Shown in pieces: positions 52,500-64,000 of a stretch of DNA of 64,000 nucleotides. Below the pieces are notes generated by a model. The model was not told the origin of the DNA. It worked only from the letters and a program-made list of their open reading frames with translations, and did no database searches. The translations under genes and the position numbers were made by a program. The first letter of the stretch is position 1, and each line of letters begins with the position of its first letter. Source of the DNA: Xiphias gladius (lineage: Eukaryota > Chordata > Actinopteri > Istiophoriformes > Xiphiidae); the NCBI RefSeq assembly GCF_016859285.1, contig NC_053418.1, forward strand, positions 4,519,521-4,583,520, given 5' to 3'.

Positions 52500-55277
52500 C
52501 TGCAGAAGGGAGGAGGAAATAAGACGAAAGGTGGTGAGCGAGGAAGAGGGAAGGAAACAAGGAGTAAGTTGACGGCAAAACATAAGTCAGAGAAGGCGAG
52601 AAGGAACAGAGTGGAAGAAAGTAATCACAGATAAAGATGTGGATAAAGAAAGAAGACGGGAAGACAAGGATTTCCAGGAAGATGTGAAAAGAAAGGTAAA
52701 TGTGGTGAAACAAATAGAGAAACAGACAAAAGAAAATATACCAAAAAAGGAAGTTGCTGCGATTATAGTAAAATTATGGTAACATTAGACGCCCAGTACG
52801 TTTAACTGGAGACAAAATCAACAGCAAATCAAGAAAGAAACCCTTTTCAAACTCAGGACCATTCCTCAGGTCCCTCATCTACAGGCTTCCTGAGCTGAGT
52901 CATTCTGGTAAATAAACAGAGAAACAACATGTTGCAGGGTTGACTCATCACAGATGTAAACAATCATCTATTCGTGAACAAATAGCACACCCTGGTGGTA
53001 GTCTGGTGTAAAGACAGTCAGCTGCTGGAGATGTGCTTTGACGAGTAAGTCAGGCATGTGGGAAAAAACAAAAACATGCATGCATTTCAAAACACGCATT
53101 TCATCAAAACTGTTATTTGAAGGTATATTTTTCTACTGTGCTGATTTTCATCAGAGCAGATACAACAAACATTGGGAAACAGTTGCCTTTTCTAATACAA
53201 CTGCACTGTTTTACTGGAAACTGTTCCCTTTTTGAAAAAAATAGTGGTTCAATGAATTCTCTAAAATAGAAAATGAAGAAATATTGTACAATACAAATTT
53301 AAATTTGTTTTTGTTTTTTGTTTTTTTTTAAATCGGAGTGCCTGTCCCCCCTGTCAGGGTCTCCTCTCACCTTGTCCATGGACCCTGCTCCAGGCTGGAT
53401 CAGCTCAAAGAAATAACATTAACTTGAATACACAGTTCACAATTGGAGACACTTTACAGTGCAAGTGTTATGCTGCATCTGGCCATTTTATTAATGAACC
53501 TTTTTAACCTTGGCACTCACTTGAACTAGAACTTGAACAATTGGTTTTTACCATAAACATTTTTACTTCCAATGTTTTTTGTTGTTGTTGTTGTATTTAT
53601 TTATTTGTAAATGTCATGTTAGATACTGAGCACCGGCATCCTCCCATGAGAAACGGCTTTTCATTCGGCTCCGTGTGTTATTTATGTGACTAGAATGACA
53701 AACGAACAAGTAATTTTTTATTATTACAGATAATTCTAAAAACGTATCCTTTGGTTCATTTTATAGTTAATGTCGTATGCGTGAGCTCTGACCTTGCCCC
53801 TCAAAAGCATATAAGAGACAAACACGCACCTCCCCCATGCTGTGAAGCTGCAGGGCCAGTGCGCGGAGGTGATCCTGGCTGACCAGAGGGTTGATGTGCT
53901 CCTGGACGTCGCTGACAAACTGCTGCCATGACGTCAGCTGGTTGGGTCCGCTCAGCTTCCTCCAGGTCGGCAGGGTGGTCAGCAGACGCTCCGACAGCAA
54001 CGTCATGGGACTACACCTCTGCAATGATAAGTGGATTTGCTGTATGCCATCGTTTCTTCAAGTTGAACTGACTGTTTTAACTAAACTGACAGATAGAAGA
54101 ATATTCTAGATTCAGTTGTGATTCAGTATCCCATCTGGGCATGTGTCGAGCAGGTCTGCACGTACATGAAAGATTCTGTGTTATCCCCATTAGGAAATCA
54201 TGAAACAAATACTTTTATATGATTATTTTCCATTGATGTTAAGACTATAATCTGATACAAGATAGGAGACGACAGGGTGGGAAAGTTTTCATCTCCTTCA
54301 GACTGACTTCATATTAACAAGGTTTTTTGGTAAACTGAATTATTTTCCACCAAGTTCAGCAAGTATTTTGACAGAAATACTGTCAGATTTTGATCTATTA
54401 ATTGTAATGTGTGCACATGCTCTTTCGGGAGGCTTAGGTAAAAGTAAGCGGTTTGAAATACACTAAAACAAATCAGGATTGGAAAGACCCAGGGAGAGGA
54501 AGAAGAGCTCACAGAGACAATGTTGGTGCGAAGTTCCTGCAGGTGGCTCCTCAGCAGCTTCATGTCTTTGGAGTTTGAGGCTCCAGCGTCCATCACAAAC
54601 AGTTTGTCATTGATCTGCAGGTCGTTCCCAAACCTGAAAAGGAAAAACACAACGCTCAAAAAAGTTAAATCACTTCACAGGATGTATGTCGGACCATCTC
54701 TTGTGTATCGTTTATTGAAAAGCGGAAAGCAGCCCTGGAGCTGGTGGGGAACAGTCAACTGCTCCACCTGACCGTTCTCATGCAGACATTTTGACCAGTC
54801 AGACAGGTGTTACTACCAAGAATAATATTCATTACAGTGGCATTCACGTCATGTAAAAGGATCTGGAGGCTTGTTCTCGATTGCAACAGTTGCTGAGGCT
54901 CATGGGTACTGTAGTATTTACAGCTACTTGACATAGAAACCACAGAAAAACCCGATTTTTCAAAAAACCTTGCCCCACCTGCTATAAGTCAGGTTATCAC
55001 AGAATTGTGTGCCTCTGCACTGCGAGAGGCGCCATCTGGTAAATAAAATCATTAACAAAAAAGAAGGTGAACAACAAAATAATCTCCATATTCCCCCGGT
55101 GTGTTGTGGCTTGACTCCCAACCTGTTTCTGACTTCCTTGAGGAGTGCTCTCTCCTTGTCGTAGCTGAACTCTCCAGAGAAAGCTCTGGGGACGTCAGCG
55201 AGGTCAGCATGTGTCGCCACCAGGACGACCATAAGGGGCTGCCGGATCCGACCTCCGAAAGCTGGGGAAACACGGGG

Positions 55278-55344
<67 letters not shown>

Positions 55345-58300
55345 CAGAACAATATATCCTTTCCATAGAACTTGAAAACTACCACAAAACCTTGCAAATC
55401 ATACAACCTATTGAACCTGTCAGCTTTTTGCAAATCAAGACATGTGGCCTTTTTTAAGTTGAACACGGTGCTTCAACTGATTCCAAAAAACTGAGTTATC
55501 ACGATTTCACAGTTGTGACAGCGGCCTATCACAGGGTCAATCATCTTTCCCTTTCCAAGTCACGAACTGCACTGATACACTGATAATAATAATCTGTGTC
55601 TTGCTCAGTCGGTCGTATCCCGTTTACACTACCAGCACTACCTGAAGATAATGACTGAGGACTCAACCTTTCCCAGCCCCCCGCTTCTCACCGATGTTGT
55701 CCTTGGGCAGGGTGAGGGCTTTCAGCAAGTTCAGCCAGTAGGTGATGTGGCCCAGCTGGGTCTCGTACGGCTCCTCCAGGCTGAACAGGACCAGATGGAT
55801 CGCTGTGACGTCGTTGGCTGCAAAGTAGTCGTAGGAGCAACAGTAGACCGGGTTCCCGGAAAACTCCCACGCATTGAAATCCCCCACGCCTACAGAGAGG
55901 GAAATAAGTGACATGAGAAGTTTAACCGTGAATGTTCACACATTAGAAGCCAAAGAAATTAAAAAAAAATCGAAGTATTTCCGGTGTAATGTTCCGGTTT
56001 TGGTGAGGTGTAAATGTCTCTGGTTCTCACCGTGGATGTTGGCGTGCTGGATGTCGATGGCCTTTGTGGCCTGTTCGTCAGCTGTGGACAGAGCGCTGTG
56101 GACGGGGGAGAAGACCTCCAGGACGCCCTTGGTTAGGCTGGGCTCGAACATCATGCTGCGACTCCGCACGCTCACATTCTCACAGCCCGGGTACAGGTTG
56201 GAAATGCTCACTGACACTGAAACACAGAGGAGGAAACCCATGAGGAAGAGCTGATGGAAACCATTAATTACTGTCTAAAGCAGGGTCATTTTTAGTTAAC
56301 TAGAGAGTACATCCAAATTATATTGGTCTCTTATAAAAAGAAAATTAGCATCAGAGGCAGAAAACGTCATTCTGATTAAACACTTCACCTTAAATTGGTT
56401 CAAAGCATCTTTTTTAAAATCAAGTTCTCCAAAAGTATGAATAAATTCTATTATTTAAAGTTACTCTTATTATTCCACTCTGGCCACAATGGCATGAAAA
56501 TGGCCAAATAAAAGATAAAATTATAGCTATAGTGTGTTTTTTAAGAATTAAGGGTTATAAAAGCAAGGAGCAGGTTGTTTTTGTCCGTCCTGGAAGAAGG
56601 ATGCCTCCTCTGTTGCTCTTCCTGAGGTTTCCCTCTATTTTTGTCTCAGTTAGCGGGGTTTTTCCGAATCGAGGGTCTGTGGACAGAGGGTGTCGTATGC
56701 CGTACAGATGCTAAGCCCCTGCGACTCGTGATTTTGGGCTTTATAAATAAAACTGACTTGACTTGATTAGAGCAAAATACTGCACAATTGAGACACAGAT
56801 TCTTACTACAAAACTCTGAACAAAAGGTCGTCTGAAAGTACGACTTCTCAACTGATCAAATAAAATGCAAATATGTCGCCAGTCTAAACTGCTCCCACGA
56901 ATCGTGCATCTTGATGAACATGTGAATGTTGAAATATTCCAGTGAAGACCTGTAGAAAGAACCGATTCTCAAGGCTTTCTGATAACCAGTCCTCAGGCAT
57001 CCTGTTTCTCTACTGGAGTAAATAGATGTGCGTCCACAGCCATTTTTTTCACCCAATATTAACACACTTGCTAACACATGGGGGCGCTGTTCTACAGGAA
57101 ATAAATCCACCATCTAGATATAACATCCAGATTTTCTTGACACTCTGTAGGACCACACCTAGAGTTTTTTTTTCCTTTTAAACAAGAGTCAGAAAAGATC
57201 TTTTTTGCTGCACTTTTGTATTTGTTTAGGTCCATTCTGCCACATTTTTACGTCATGATGGCCAAAAACGGCTTCAAAAATAAGTTTACCGGTTATTTTT
57301 TTGCAATCTGTCACTTTACAAAGTTAATAATTTTGGCAATGAAAAGCTTGCTGAGCATGAGGAAGCACTGGCTATCTGATATCGAAGTCCATCTGCCAAA
57401 CGTTCTGTTTTGTGGTCGCATTCCTGCAGCCGGTTGTCGGTCCGAACTAGTCGCTGAGAGTTTCTTTCCGAACCAAACAGAACTGAGAGAGAAGACATGC
57501 TTGAGTTGACGAGTTTCAGGCTTGCTCGCTGTGAATGCACCCCGTGACACAACTAATACAAAAGTAAGTTGAAGGAAAGCATGTGCTGTTTACTTCAGGG
57601 ACATTATATAAGACATTCAACTGCTTGTTGTTTTAATAGTGATAATGTCAGCAAAAATAACTGAACTCCAGAGCTAATCACTTAGTCAAAATGTTTGGCC
57701 CAGATAAAAAATATCAACTAATCACTACACAAGAAAGCATGGTTAGTTGTCAGTTAAGGCCTCTCACACGCAGATTTTAGACATCTATGGAAAATAGGTG
57801 AGAAAAATGTTATGGTACATGAAAAACTGACTGGATGCCATGTTTTTTTCTATAGCATATGTGCAGACATAACATCCAGATCCAGAAACAGAAAGAAAAA
57901 GCTCTTTCTATGCCCCGTTCAACTCTAACATCCACTTTTAGGTCAGAAAGCTTTGTATAATAATAACAGCTGCTGTGGGGTTGGACTTCAGGGATGCTCA
58001 TATGTCTTCGTCAACACTTTTTGTATTCACGACTGGCCTAAGTGTCTTAAAAGAAAGAGCCATCCATAAATGTAAAAAAGAAAAAAAAAAAAAAAAAAAA
58101 ACAGAAAAAGAAAACCTGAACCTTAGGCTGTATTCAAGCAAATAACTCAAGCATGAACAACCTGAATGGTCAGAAATCGATGCACAGTGCAGAATACTTT
58201 CAGGTGTCAAACTGAGTTTTGTGTCCGACAACATCATAAAGTTACAAATATTGACATTAGACGAAGGTAAATATGCCTTCAAAGTGCCACATTGGGATTT

Positions 58301-61226
58301 TCGACAGGCTCATAAAAGTACAAAACTGATGCCTGGATTAAGTCCAGACAAATTCACATCATGACGGCACATGTTCCCTCTCAGCCCTGTTTTCTTTGTG
58401 TGTCACTGTGAACTCACGGCACGTAGCGTTGCAGTTATAACACAAAGTCAATAAACAGCGTTCCTGAATTCAGCCAGAGTTGAAACAGAAAGAAAAAAAA
58501 GCTGCTTCTACGCCCGGCTCAGCTCTGAAAAGAGGTTCTAGATTTCCAGACAGTATAGCGGAATGGGATCAGTCACTCTGCACAGCTCACGTAACTGACC
58601 ATTATCTGGGCAAGCATCAGGTCTGTCTGGGAGGTAATTGCTCTGGGTTGCTGCAAAATAGAGCGGTAAAAGGACACACAATGGTCTGTACGTGTCAGAG
58701 TGCAAATACAGAGAAAGACTGAAGGACAAGTGTGTTAGTGTGTGCTGCCTCGTGTTTTATGCATTACACTGAACATGTCAGGGAGTTTGACCACAGAGCT
58801 GTCCTTTAAAAAAAAAAAAAAAAACAGCTTTTCTGATGACCAGGAGCAGAAAAAAGGACCGGCTGCTTCTACTTTAAGGTTCGAGTTGGGGTTATTTGAG
58901 TAATGCGGTTAATATTTAGTGTTGCTTTTTTTTCTTTGTGATTATAGCGTCGTTGAAATTCACCTTGGCATGTTTTTGTTTGTAGAATAAGAAAACCTGG
59001 TGAATGGGTGCTTTCTGTGCTTTCCTTTCAGCCCATTTGCTTCGGGATCCCTGGGCTGGATCCGTGAAAGGAGGAGGTGTGTTACTGGCATGCATATATC
59101 TGCCACACCGACCAGAAGTCCCCAGAGTCTACACAAAAATCCTACATGTCTAAACACAAAAGCCCATACACAAAAAACTGGATGTCACAAAGCACAATGC
59201 TACCGGTCAAAAGTTTTAGAATTATTCCATTTTTCTAGTTGTTAATGAAATTTACGTTGCTTAATGTCTCAGTGTTTCTGAAATTAAAGCATAGAGCAAA
59301 TAAACAAAAAGAGCAATATTCAATTTTTCTAAATAAAGTTTTTAGTACAAATCCAAGCGGGAAGACAACTATCGACCAGCCTCATCTCGCCATCAGACTG
59401 AAGCTCCACCACTCCGCTAATATCCAATGATTTTACCAGGTTCTGTGACCGGGCTTTCCTATCGACCAATGTTCACATGGGCTGGAGGTACGTTTGGGTC
59501 GTTATCTTGCTGTAGGATGAACCCTTGACCAACTAGTCTGACTTCCTTGGCTCACTGCCTTTGTCTCGTCATTTTGACCGTAATATACCGTATAGTGCCG
59601 CTTCCTTGCAGTGTAACATTGTCCAAAAAAATGCCTCAGAGGGTGTATTAACACAGTTTGTTCCAACACTACTTTTCTACAGACAGAGGGTTTGTAAGTA
59701 ATCAACGAGCGTTGGAAAAGCTGTAGAAACTGTTTGCATTAATTTTCAAGGCTTAATTTACTTTAATTGCTGCAGAAAAGGGGCAAGTTAACTAATTTCT
59801 TGATCCCTGAAAAATTATTTTTTTTATATGCTATTTGCATTATTTTTCAGTGTTTGGTCACCTGAACTTTTACCCCTTAACTTTGTACCATTTAAAGTTG
59901 TTCATTGGACTTGAACTGTTTAAATTTCAATATAAACTGGAAAAATGGGGGTTTTATAAGACTTGTGACCGGCAGTGTAATGCTTGAAATATTATTCAGC
60001 TAATTGTGAAAATTCCCTTTTTGTTATTCTGCAGATGCTCTGAAATGTCATAATTTACATTTCAGAAAGGTTGCTCAGGAAAGAAGAGCTATGGGGAGGA
60101 TGAAGATTGTAAAGACGCTGAAAGACCCAAAACACCCGATGATGCATTCACCAAAGAAATAAAGAAAGAAAAAACTTATCTTGTAATTATGACATAGTTA
60201 GATTTCTTGTAATTACGAGGTTGTTTTCTCATAATCATGAGATAGTAAGTCATAATGAGATAAGGCATCCGAGTTTTTTGTTGTTGAATGTAATGAAATG
60301 ACATTCCCATTTGCTGTTCTTTTTCCATTTAAAAAAAAAAAAAGATGTCTCCATTTAATTTTCCAGAAAATGTGCTTTTTCCACTTTATATAATTAATTA
60401 TAAATATTGTGACATAAAATTACATATACCACGACAGAAATTTGAATTCATATAGCCGACTCCTGCCTTGCTCATGGGCACTTTCACAGAATCTACTCAG
60501 GGAGGAAAGATTCTCTTTCATGCTCCTTAAACATTTTTTCAGGTTCACGCTGGTGAAATTTGTGTTTGGTGGATAAATGCAAAACTCCAGTAAAAGCAAA
60601 AAATAACAGGCTTCTGATTGGATACTTGTTAAATTGGCTTGACACAAAGCAGCAACAACTAAACCTTTGCAACTCCTGCTTCTCCTCTTACTTCTTTCTT
60701 ACTTTAGGATTACTTCAAGGATAATTACAGTTAATTTCACCTGGTGTCTTATTTTCATAACTTTAGCCATCGTTTCTACCTGTAATCACCAACCAGCCCC
60801 ACCTGTCATCTTTTTTCAATGTTAGCGTTGAACTTCAGGAGTTAAATGTAAAACTTAAAGAACCAATGGTCAAACTAATAATAATAAGAAGCCAAATTTT
60901 GGTAAACTGGAATTATGGGAATAAATAATTCTGGTCCTTGGCAGATGGGTTGGAGGGCTAAATCTAGAGCAGGATTATCACAGCTCCCTTTGATCTTACT
61001 GTTACCTACCAGCAGGTTTGGAGCTGATGGGGGAGTTGGGGTGACGGGCCGTGTTGGTCATGCGTGTCCTCTTCCTCCTGAAGAAGCTGCGCAGGATGCC
61101 ACATTTCAGAGACTCCAGCAGGGTGCTCTTCCCGGCTCCAGAGTGTCCGAACAGCTTCAGCTTGATCCTTGGCTGGACGGCCTGAGTGGGCCGCAGCTGC
61201 TGGATGTAGCTCAGTTTGTGGTTGTC
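51205..61226 (-). CDS. dapk1: death-associated protein kinase 1, C-terminal part
   Basis: DAPK1 is a large Ca2+/calmodulin-regulated Ser/Thr kinase that promotes cell death and autophagy. Only the 3' exons are in the window, in transcript order 61226-61010, 56216-56031, 55889-55692, 55261-55123, 54633-54513, 54018-53830 and 52499-51205. They join in phase (1, 1, 1, 2, 0, 0). They encode the end of the linker after the ankyrin repeats, the Roc GTPase-like domain (P-loop GHSGAGKST, WEFSGNP, ATHAD), the COR region (RGRY, VDVPALIK, QVNLCRW) and the death domain (LLARRKLCRMLDPPDALGKD to RDAADFLLKA), ending in the family tail GTSYNSISSVISR. The last exon needs a 1-base shift near 52132-52145 to stay in frame. 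The kinase, calmodulin-binding and most ankyrin exons lie beyond 64000. Confidence 0.93.
55281..55342. repeat. dapk1: CA/TG microsatellite next to dapk1 splice acceptor
   Basis: About 31 CA units on the + strand, read as UG repeats in the dapk1 transcript, ending about 19 nt upstream of the acceptor of exon 55261-55123. Only gtttccccgtgtttccccag separates them. Confidence 0.95.
59197..59979. mobile_element. Tc1-type element, internally deleted
   Basis: In the 4.8-kb dapk1 intron, the left end reads taccggtcaaaagttttag (59201-59219) and the right end is its partial inverse (gtgaccggcagtgta, 59965-59979). The TACCGGTCAAAAGTTTT end is that of a widespread fish Tc1 family. The interior includes ttcctatcgaccaatgttca and ggaggtacgtttgggtcgtt, as in the - strand transposase region of such elements, but no coding frame survives. 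At about 780 bp it is roughly half of full length. Confidence 0.6.
61010..61226 (-). CDS. dapk1: dapk1 exon carrying the Roc P-loop
   Basis: 217 nt from acceptor ttttag to donor gtaggt, starting on a codon boundary and ending in phase 1. It encodes SYIQQLRPTQ, the Walker A motif GHSGAGKST and the basic FFRRKRTR stretch. Human DAPK1 has GHSGSGKTT at this place, so the nucleotide-binding Thr is a Ser here, a conservative change. It is the most 5' dapk1 exon in the window. Confidence 0.93.
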
Positions 61227-64000
61227 CTAAAATAAATGTTAGGCTTATGTGGATGATATAACACAAACATTGCAATTTTTTTATCTACCCTACCTCCTCC
61301 AGTGACACCCACAAAATCTCCTACTACTCTCAATGCAATCAAGTAGCTGTGGGTGGTGGTGCACTGATTACCTTGTGTAATGATGACACTCTAACACAAA
61401 ATCAGCCCTCTGTTTTGGCGACATAACAGGGTGTGATAAGGGAACATTCAGTACAGACAAACCCTGCCAAGTTTAAGGTAATTACTACAAAATAAGAGCC
61501 TACAGCGATGCTAGCAGCTCTGTGAGACTGCAGTTTGGATTGGACAAGTTGAAATTCTGACCTGATGATGGTGCTAGATGCAAAGTCAGGTGATCGCCAA
61601 AGTGACTGCATCTGTATCAAATCTCATGGCAATCCATCGAATACTTGCTGATATATTTCAGTGAGCGATTTGATGAGTATGTTTCTTACTGTTGCTGATT
61701 AATACATGTTGACCGATATTTTTTTCCAAATGTAACAGGCCATTAGTCTGTATTTTAATTTTTAACATTTTTGACTTTTAAAATTACTCTCTCTTTTGTG
61801 GTTGATTCTCTTCATGTTATTTGAATGGATTCTCCCATTAATCTATCAAAGTGTTTCTTCACATTGTACTCTCAGATATATAAACAATGAAAGCCATTTC
61901 CAAAGATGGATGCCACCTCTGAACCCCACTGTAATTCTGCCAATTCAACAGATAACATTTGTTAACATGTGAGGCCCTTTTTCTCACCATCCAATAGATG
62001 AGTCATACATCAGAAGTGGCTGTGGCTGAAATGCTGTGAGTGGTTGTGTGGGATGTGAAAGCACTCAACAACACATTCAATAAATAAAGTTTCTAATTTC
62101 AATAGGTGTGATTCACATCTGAGCAAAATAAAACACCTTTCCTTATGAAATCAGTTCCGTTAAACTAAGTGTGTTCTCTTTTTAAGTTAGAGGAACAGGA
62201 CTGTTTCTTTTTTCCTCGCAGTTCTTGGGAAGCCAGACTTTCTTTCAAATCCAGCATCAGTCTGCCAAAGGGTCTTAAATTAGCCCAGCATATGCAGGGG
62301 ATGACTGTTTTCACAGTTGCTGCTTTCATGCTTTCACGCTCTGCAACGAATCTCAGCAAGTTTATTGGACTAATGGATTAGAAGAGAAGTCGGTAACATT
62401 TAGCTTTATATAAAAAGTCCCTGTGTGTTTTGGTGGATGTAACTTGATTTAGACTGGGAACACTGGACTGAGCTCCCCATAAACCTCTGGAGGGAAGAGT
62501 GTAGAATAGCTGAATGTCATGTAGCTGGGTGGAAAAAACAGCTCAAGGTTGAAACTTAAGTCATCAAGTATTTGGACAGTTACACATTACTTCTTACTTC
62601 TTCAGGCTCTATGCTCCGATACAATCAATCTGAAATAAAATAACAGATATTGTCTTAAAGTGCAAAGTTTCAGCTGCAATTTGAGTAGGTTCACACCAAT
62701 ATAGAAAGAACTGTGTGGAAGATATGGCGCTTTTAACACTTAGTACCCAAACTGCTGAGGTTCAAATGTAATTAGACACTTGGCTACTAAATGTTTCTTG
62801 GGCAGCTGTGTGTTGTTTCAATGTTAGTTTATGCAAAAAAAGAGCTCACACGTGGCTCAGAGTTGACTGAGAGTTGCCATTTAGATTGAGGTGGAGTTGT
62901 CTGTCACTATGAGGAGTGAGGAGGTGACCATGCAAGTGAAAAAGTTAATAATGAGGCAAACAGTTGGGTACATTCTTAATAAGCAGGTGTGCACAGGAAA
63001 ACTAGAGAATGGCAAACAACCCCGTCGACTGACGAGCACGAATCTTGTGGAAAACCCCTTATGACAAGAATGCTACCCAGGATTTAGGCGGACACGTTTT
63101 CCTTGTCCTGACCGTAACCGTAGAGATTTCACCACAAGATGCAACCCCTGGTAAAACTCAAAAAACAGAAAGGCCAGGCCGCAGTTCACAAAAACACACA
63201 GAAAGAAAGTGTTAAGAGTTGTGGAACAAAGTGCTATTGGCTGATGAAACAAAAATCAAACTCTGTCAAAAGGATGGAAAGAGGAAACTGTGGAGAAAAA
63301 AAAGGAACAGGTATGTGTGGCTCCCAACTGAACAGGCCCACTGGCATTTATTGATGATTTCACTGCTGATGGAAGCAACATGATGAATGCAGAGGTTTAA
63401 AAGGAGCGTTCTGTGTGATCTGATTCGGTCGAACTCATTGGACGACAATTCATCATTCAGCAGGGAAAACAATTCTAAACATCTGGCCAAAGCAACCACA
63501 GAGCTTTTCAGGGTGAAGAGGTGGAATATCCTCGACTGGCCGAGTCACCTGATCTCACTCCGACTGTGGAGCAGTATACTTGCTGAAGACCAGACTAAAG
63601 GCAGAGAGACCCCACAACAAGCAAGAGCTGAGGGCGACTTCATGTCTGTCCTGTGTTCCATTCACTTTTGAACCCCTATACTTGGGGCACTATGTGTTTA
63701 AAGGGCAATGTATCCCACACACAGTTCTTTCTATATTGATGGCAACCTACTCAAGTTAAAGCTGAGACCTGGCACTTTAATGTAGTATCCATTATTTTAT
63801 TTCAAACTGAATTTGATCAGAGCCCGAAGAACAAAAAAATGTGTAACTGTACAAATACATGTGGTCTGGGCTGTATCTCCGCAAGGCATTGTAAGGCTTT
63901 GAAACACATTTGTAATGTGCTATAAACTCTTATTTATTTAGTTATTGACAACAACTGCAGCCAAACAGAAGATTAGTAACTTCTCTTTAGGGTTTAATAA
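61227..64000 (-). other. dapk1: dapk1 intron, continues past the window
   Basis: No further dapk1 exon was recognised between 61227 and the window end. The ankyrin-repeat exon expected just upstream must lie beyond it. The intron carries the Tc1-like element at 62571-63855. Confidence 0.6.
62571..63855 (+). mobile_element. Tc1/mariner-like transposon with broken transposase
   Basis: The ends are TTTGGACAGTTACACATT and the inverse of TTTGTACAGTTACACATT, each flanked by a TA dinucleotide (62569-62570 and 63856-63857), the Tc1/mariner target duplication. Similarity between the ends continues imperfectly for about 145 nt (to atatagaaagaactgtgtg at 62699-62717 and its inverse near 63714). On the + strand the interior encodes transposase pieces in different frames: LLADETKIKL with KRKLWRKKGTG (about 63230-63310) and SKHLAKATTELFRVKRWN with ILDWPSHL (about 63477-63550). 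These match the Tc1 blocks SDETKFEL and PKHTAKAT...WPSQSPDLNP, with frameshifts and lost catalytic residues. It lies in a dapk1 intron, opposite to the gene. Confidence 0.75.

Noticed and set aside
57885-58555. Two similar 47-nt stretches (aaacagaaagaaaaa ... gctctt/gcttct) about 600 nt apart
   Set aside because: Low-complexity A/G-rich context; similarity too short to claim a repeat.

Overview
The window looks like a piece of a spiny-rayed teleost fish nuclear genome. It has vertebrate split genes with GT-AG introns, GC-richer exons in AT-rich introns, many CA/TA microsatellites, and interspersed elements typical of fish: tRNA-derived SINEs, Tc1/mariner copies and hAT-type elements. It is not prokaryotic, and most open frames in it are chance.

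Four protein-coding genes can be supported. Two fructose-1,6-bisphosphatase genes lie head to tail on the + strand: fbp1 (liver type, seven coding exons, 10588-15966, 338 aa) and fbp2 (muscle type, seven coding exons, 17693-31087, 337 aa). They share the same exon structure (x-163-93-141-138-120-x nt), so they are an old tandem duplicate pair. On the - strand lies ctsl, cathepsin L (seven coding exons, 40018 down to 35487, 336 aa), with a TATA/CCAAT/CACGTG promoter near 41.1-41.2 kb. Also on the - strand is the 3' half of dapk1 (death-associated protein kinase 1). Its exons from 61226 down to 51205 encode the Roc GTPase-like, COR and death domains. The kinase and ankyrin-repeat exons must lie beyond position 64000.

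Region by region: 1-10.4 kb has no gene I can name. It holds a hAT-like element with a target-site duplication, a SINE, a CpG-rich segment near 8.0-8.3 kb, a Tc1 fragment and one or two exon-like stretches of unknown identity. 10.4-31.3 kb is the fbp1-fbp2 pair. 31.3-35.1 kb is intergenic with a Tc1 relic. 35.1-41.2 kb is ctsl. 41.2-51.2 kb is intergenic sequence, a long TA tract, repeats and the dapk1 3' flank. 51.2-64 kb is dapk1 exons and introns, including two Tc1-type insertions.

Functionally, fbp1 and fbp2 encode the gluconeogenic/glyconeogenic phosphatase that hydrolyses fructose-1,6-bisphosphate. ctsl encodes a lysosomal cysteine protease, and dapk1 a cell-death/autophagy kinase. They are neighbours by synteny and do not form a pathway. 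I see no sign of an undescribed gene system. The points most worth a second look are an apparent 1-base frameshift in the last dapk1 exon, an inserted residue and a Tyr-to-Gln change at regulatory sites of fbp2, a TG microsatellite against a dapk1 3' splice site, and an unidentified 42-codon exon-like block near 4.7 kb.
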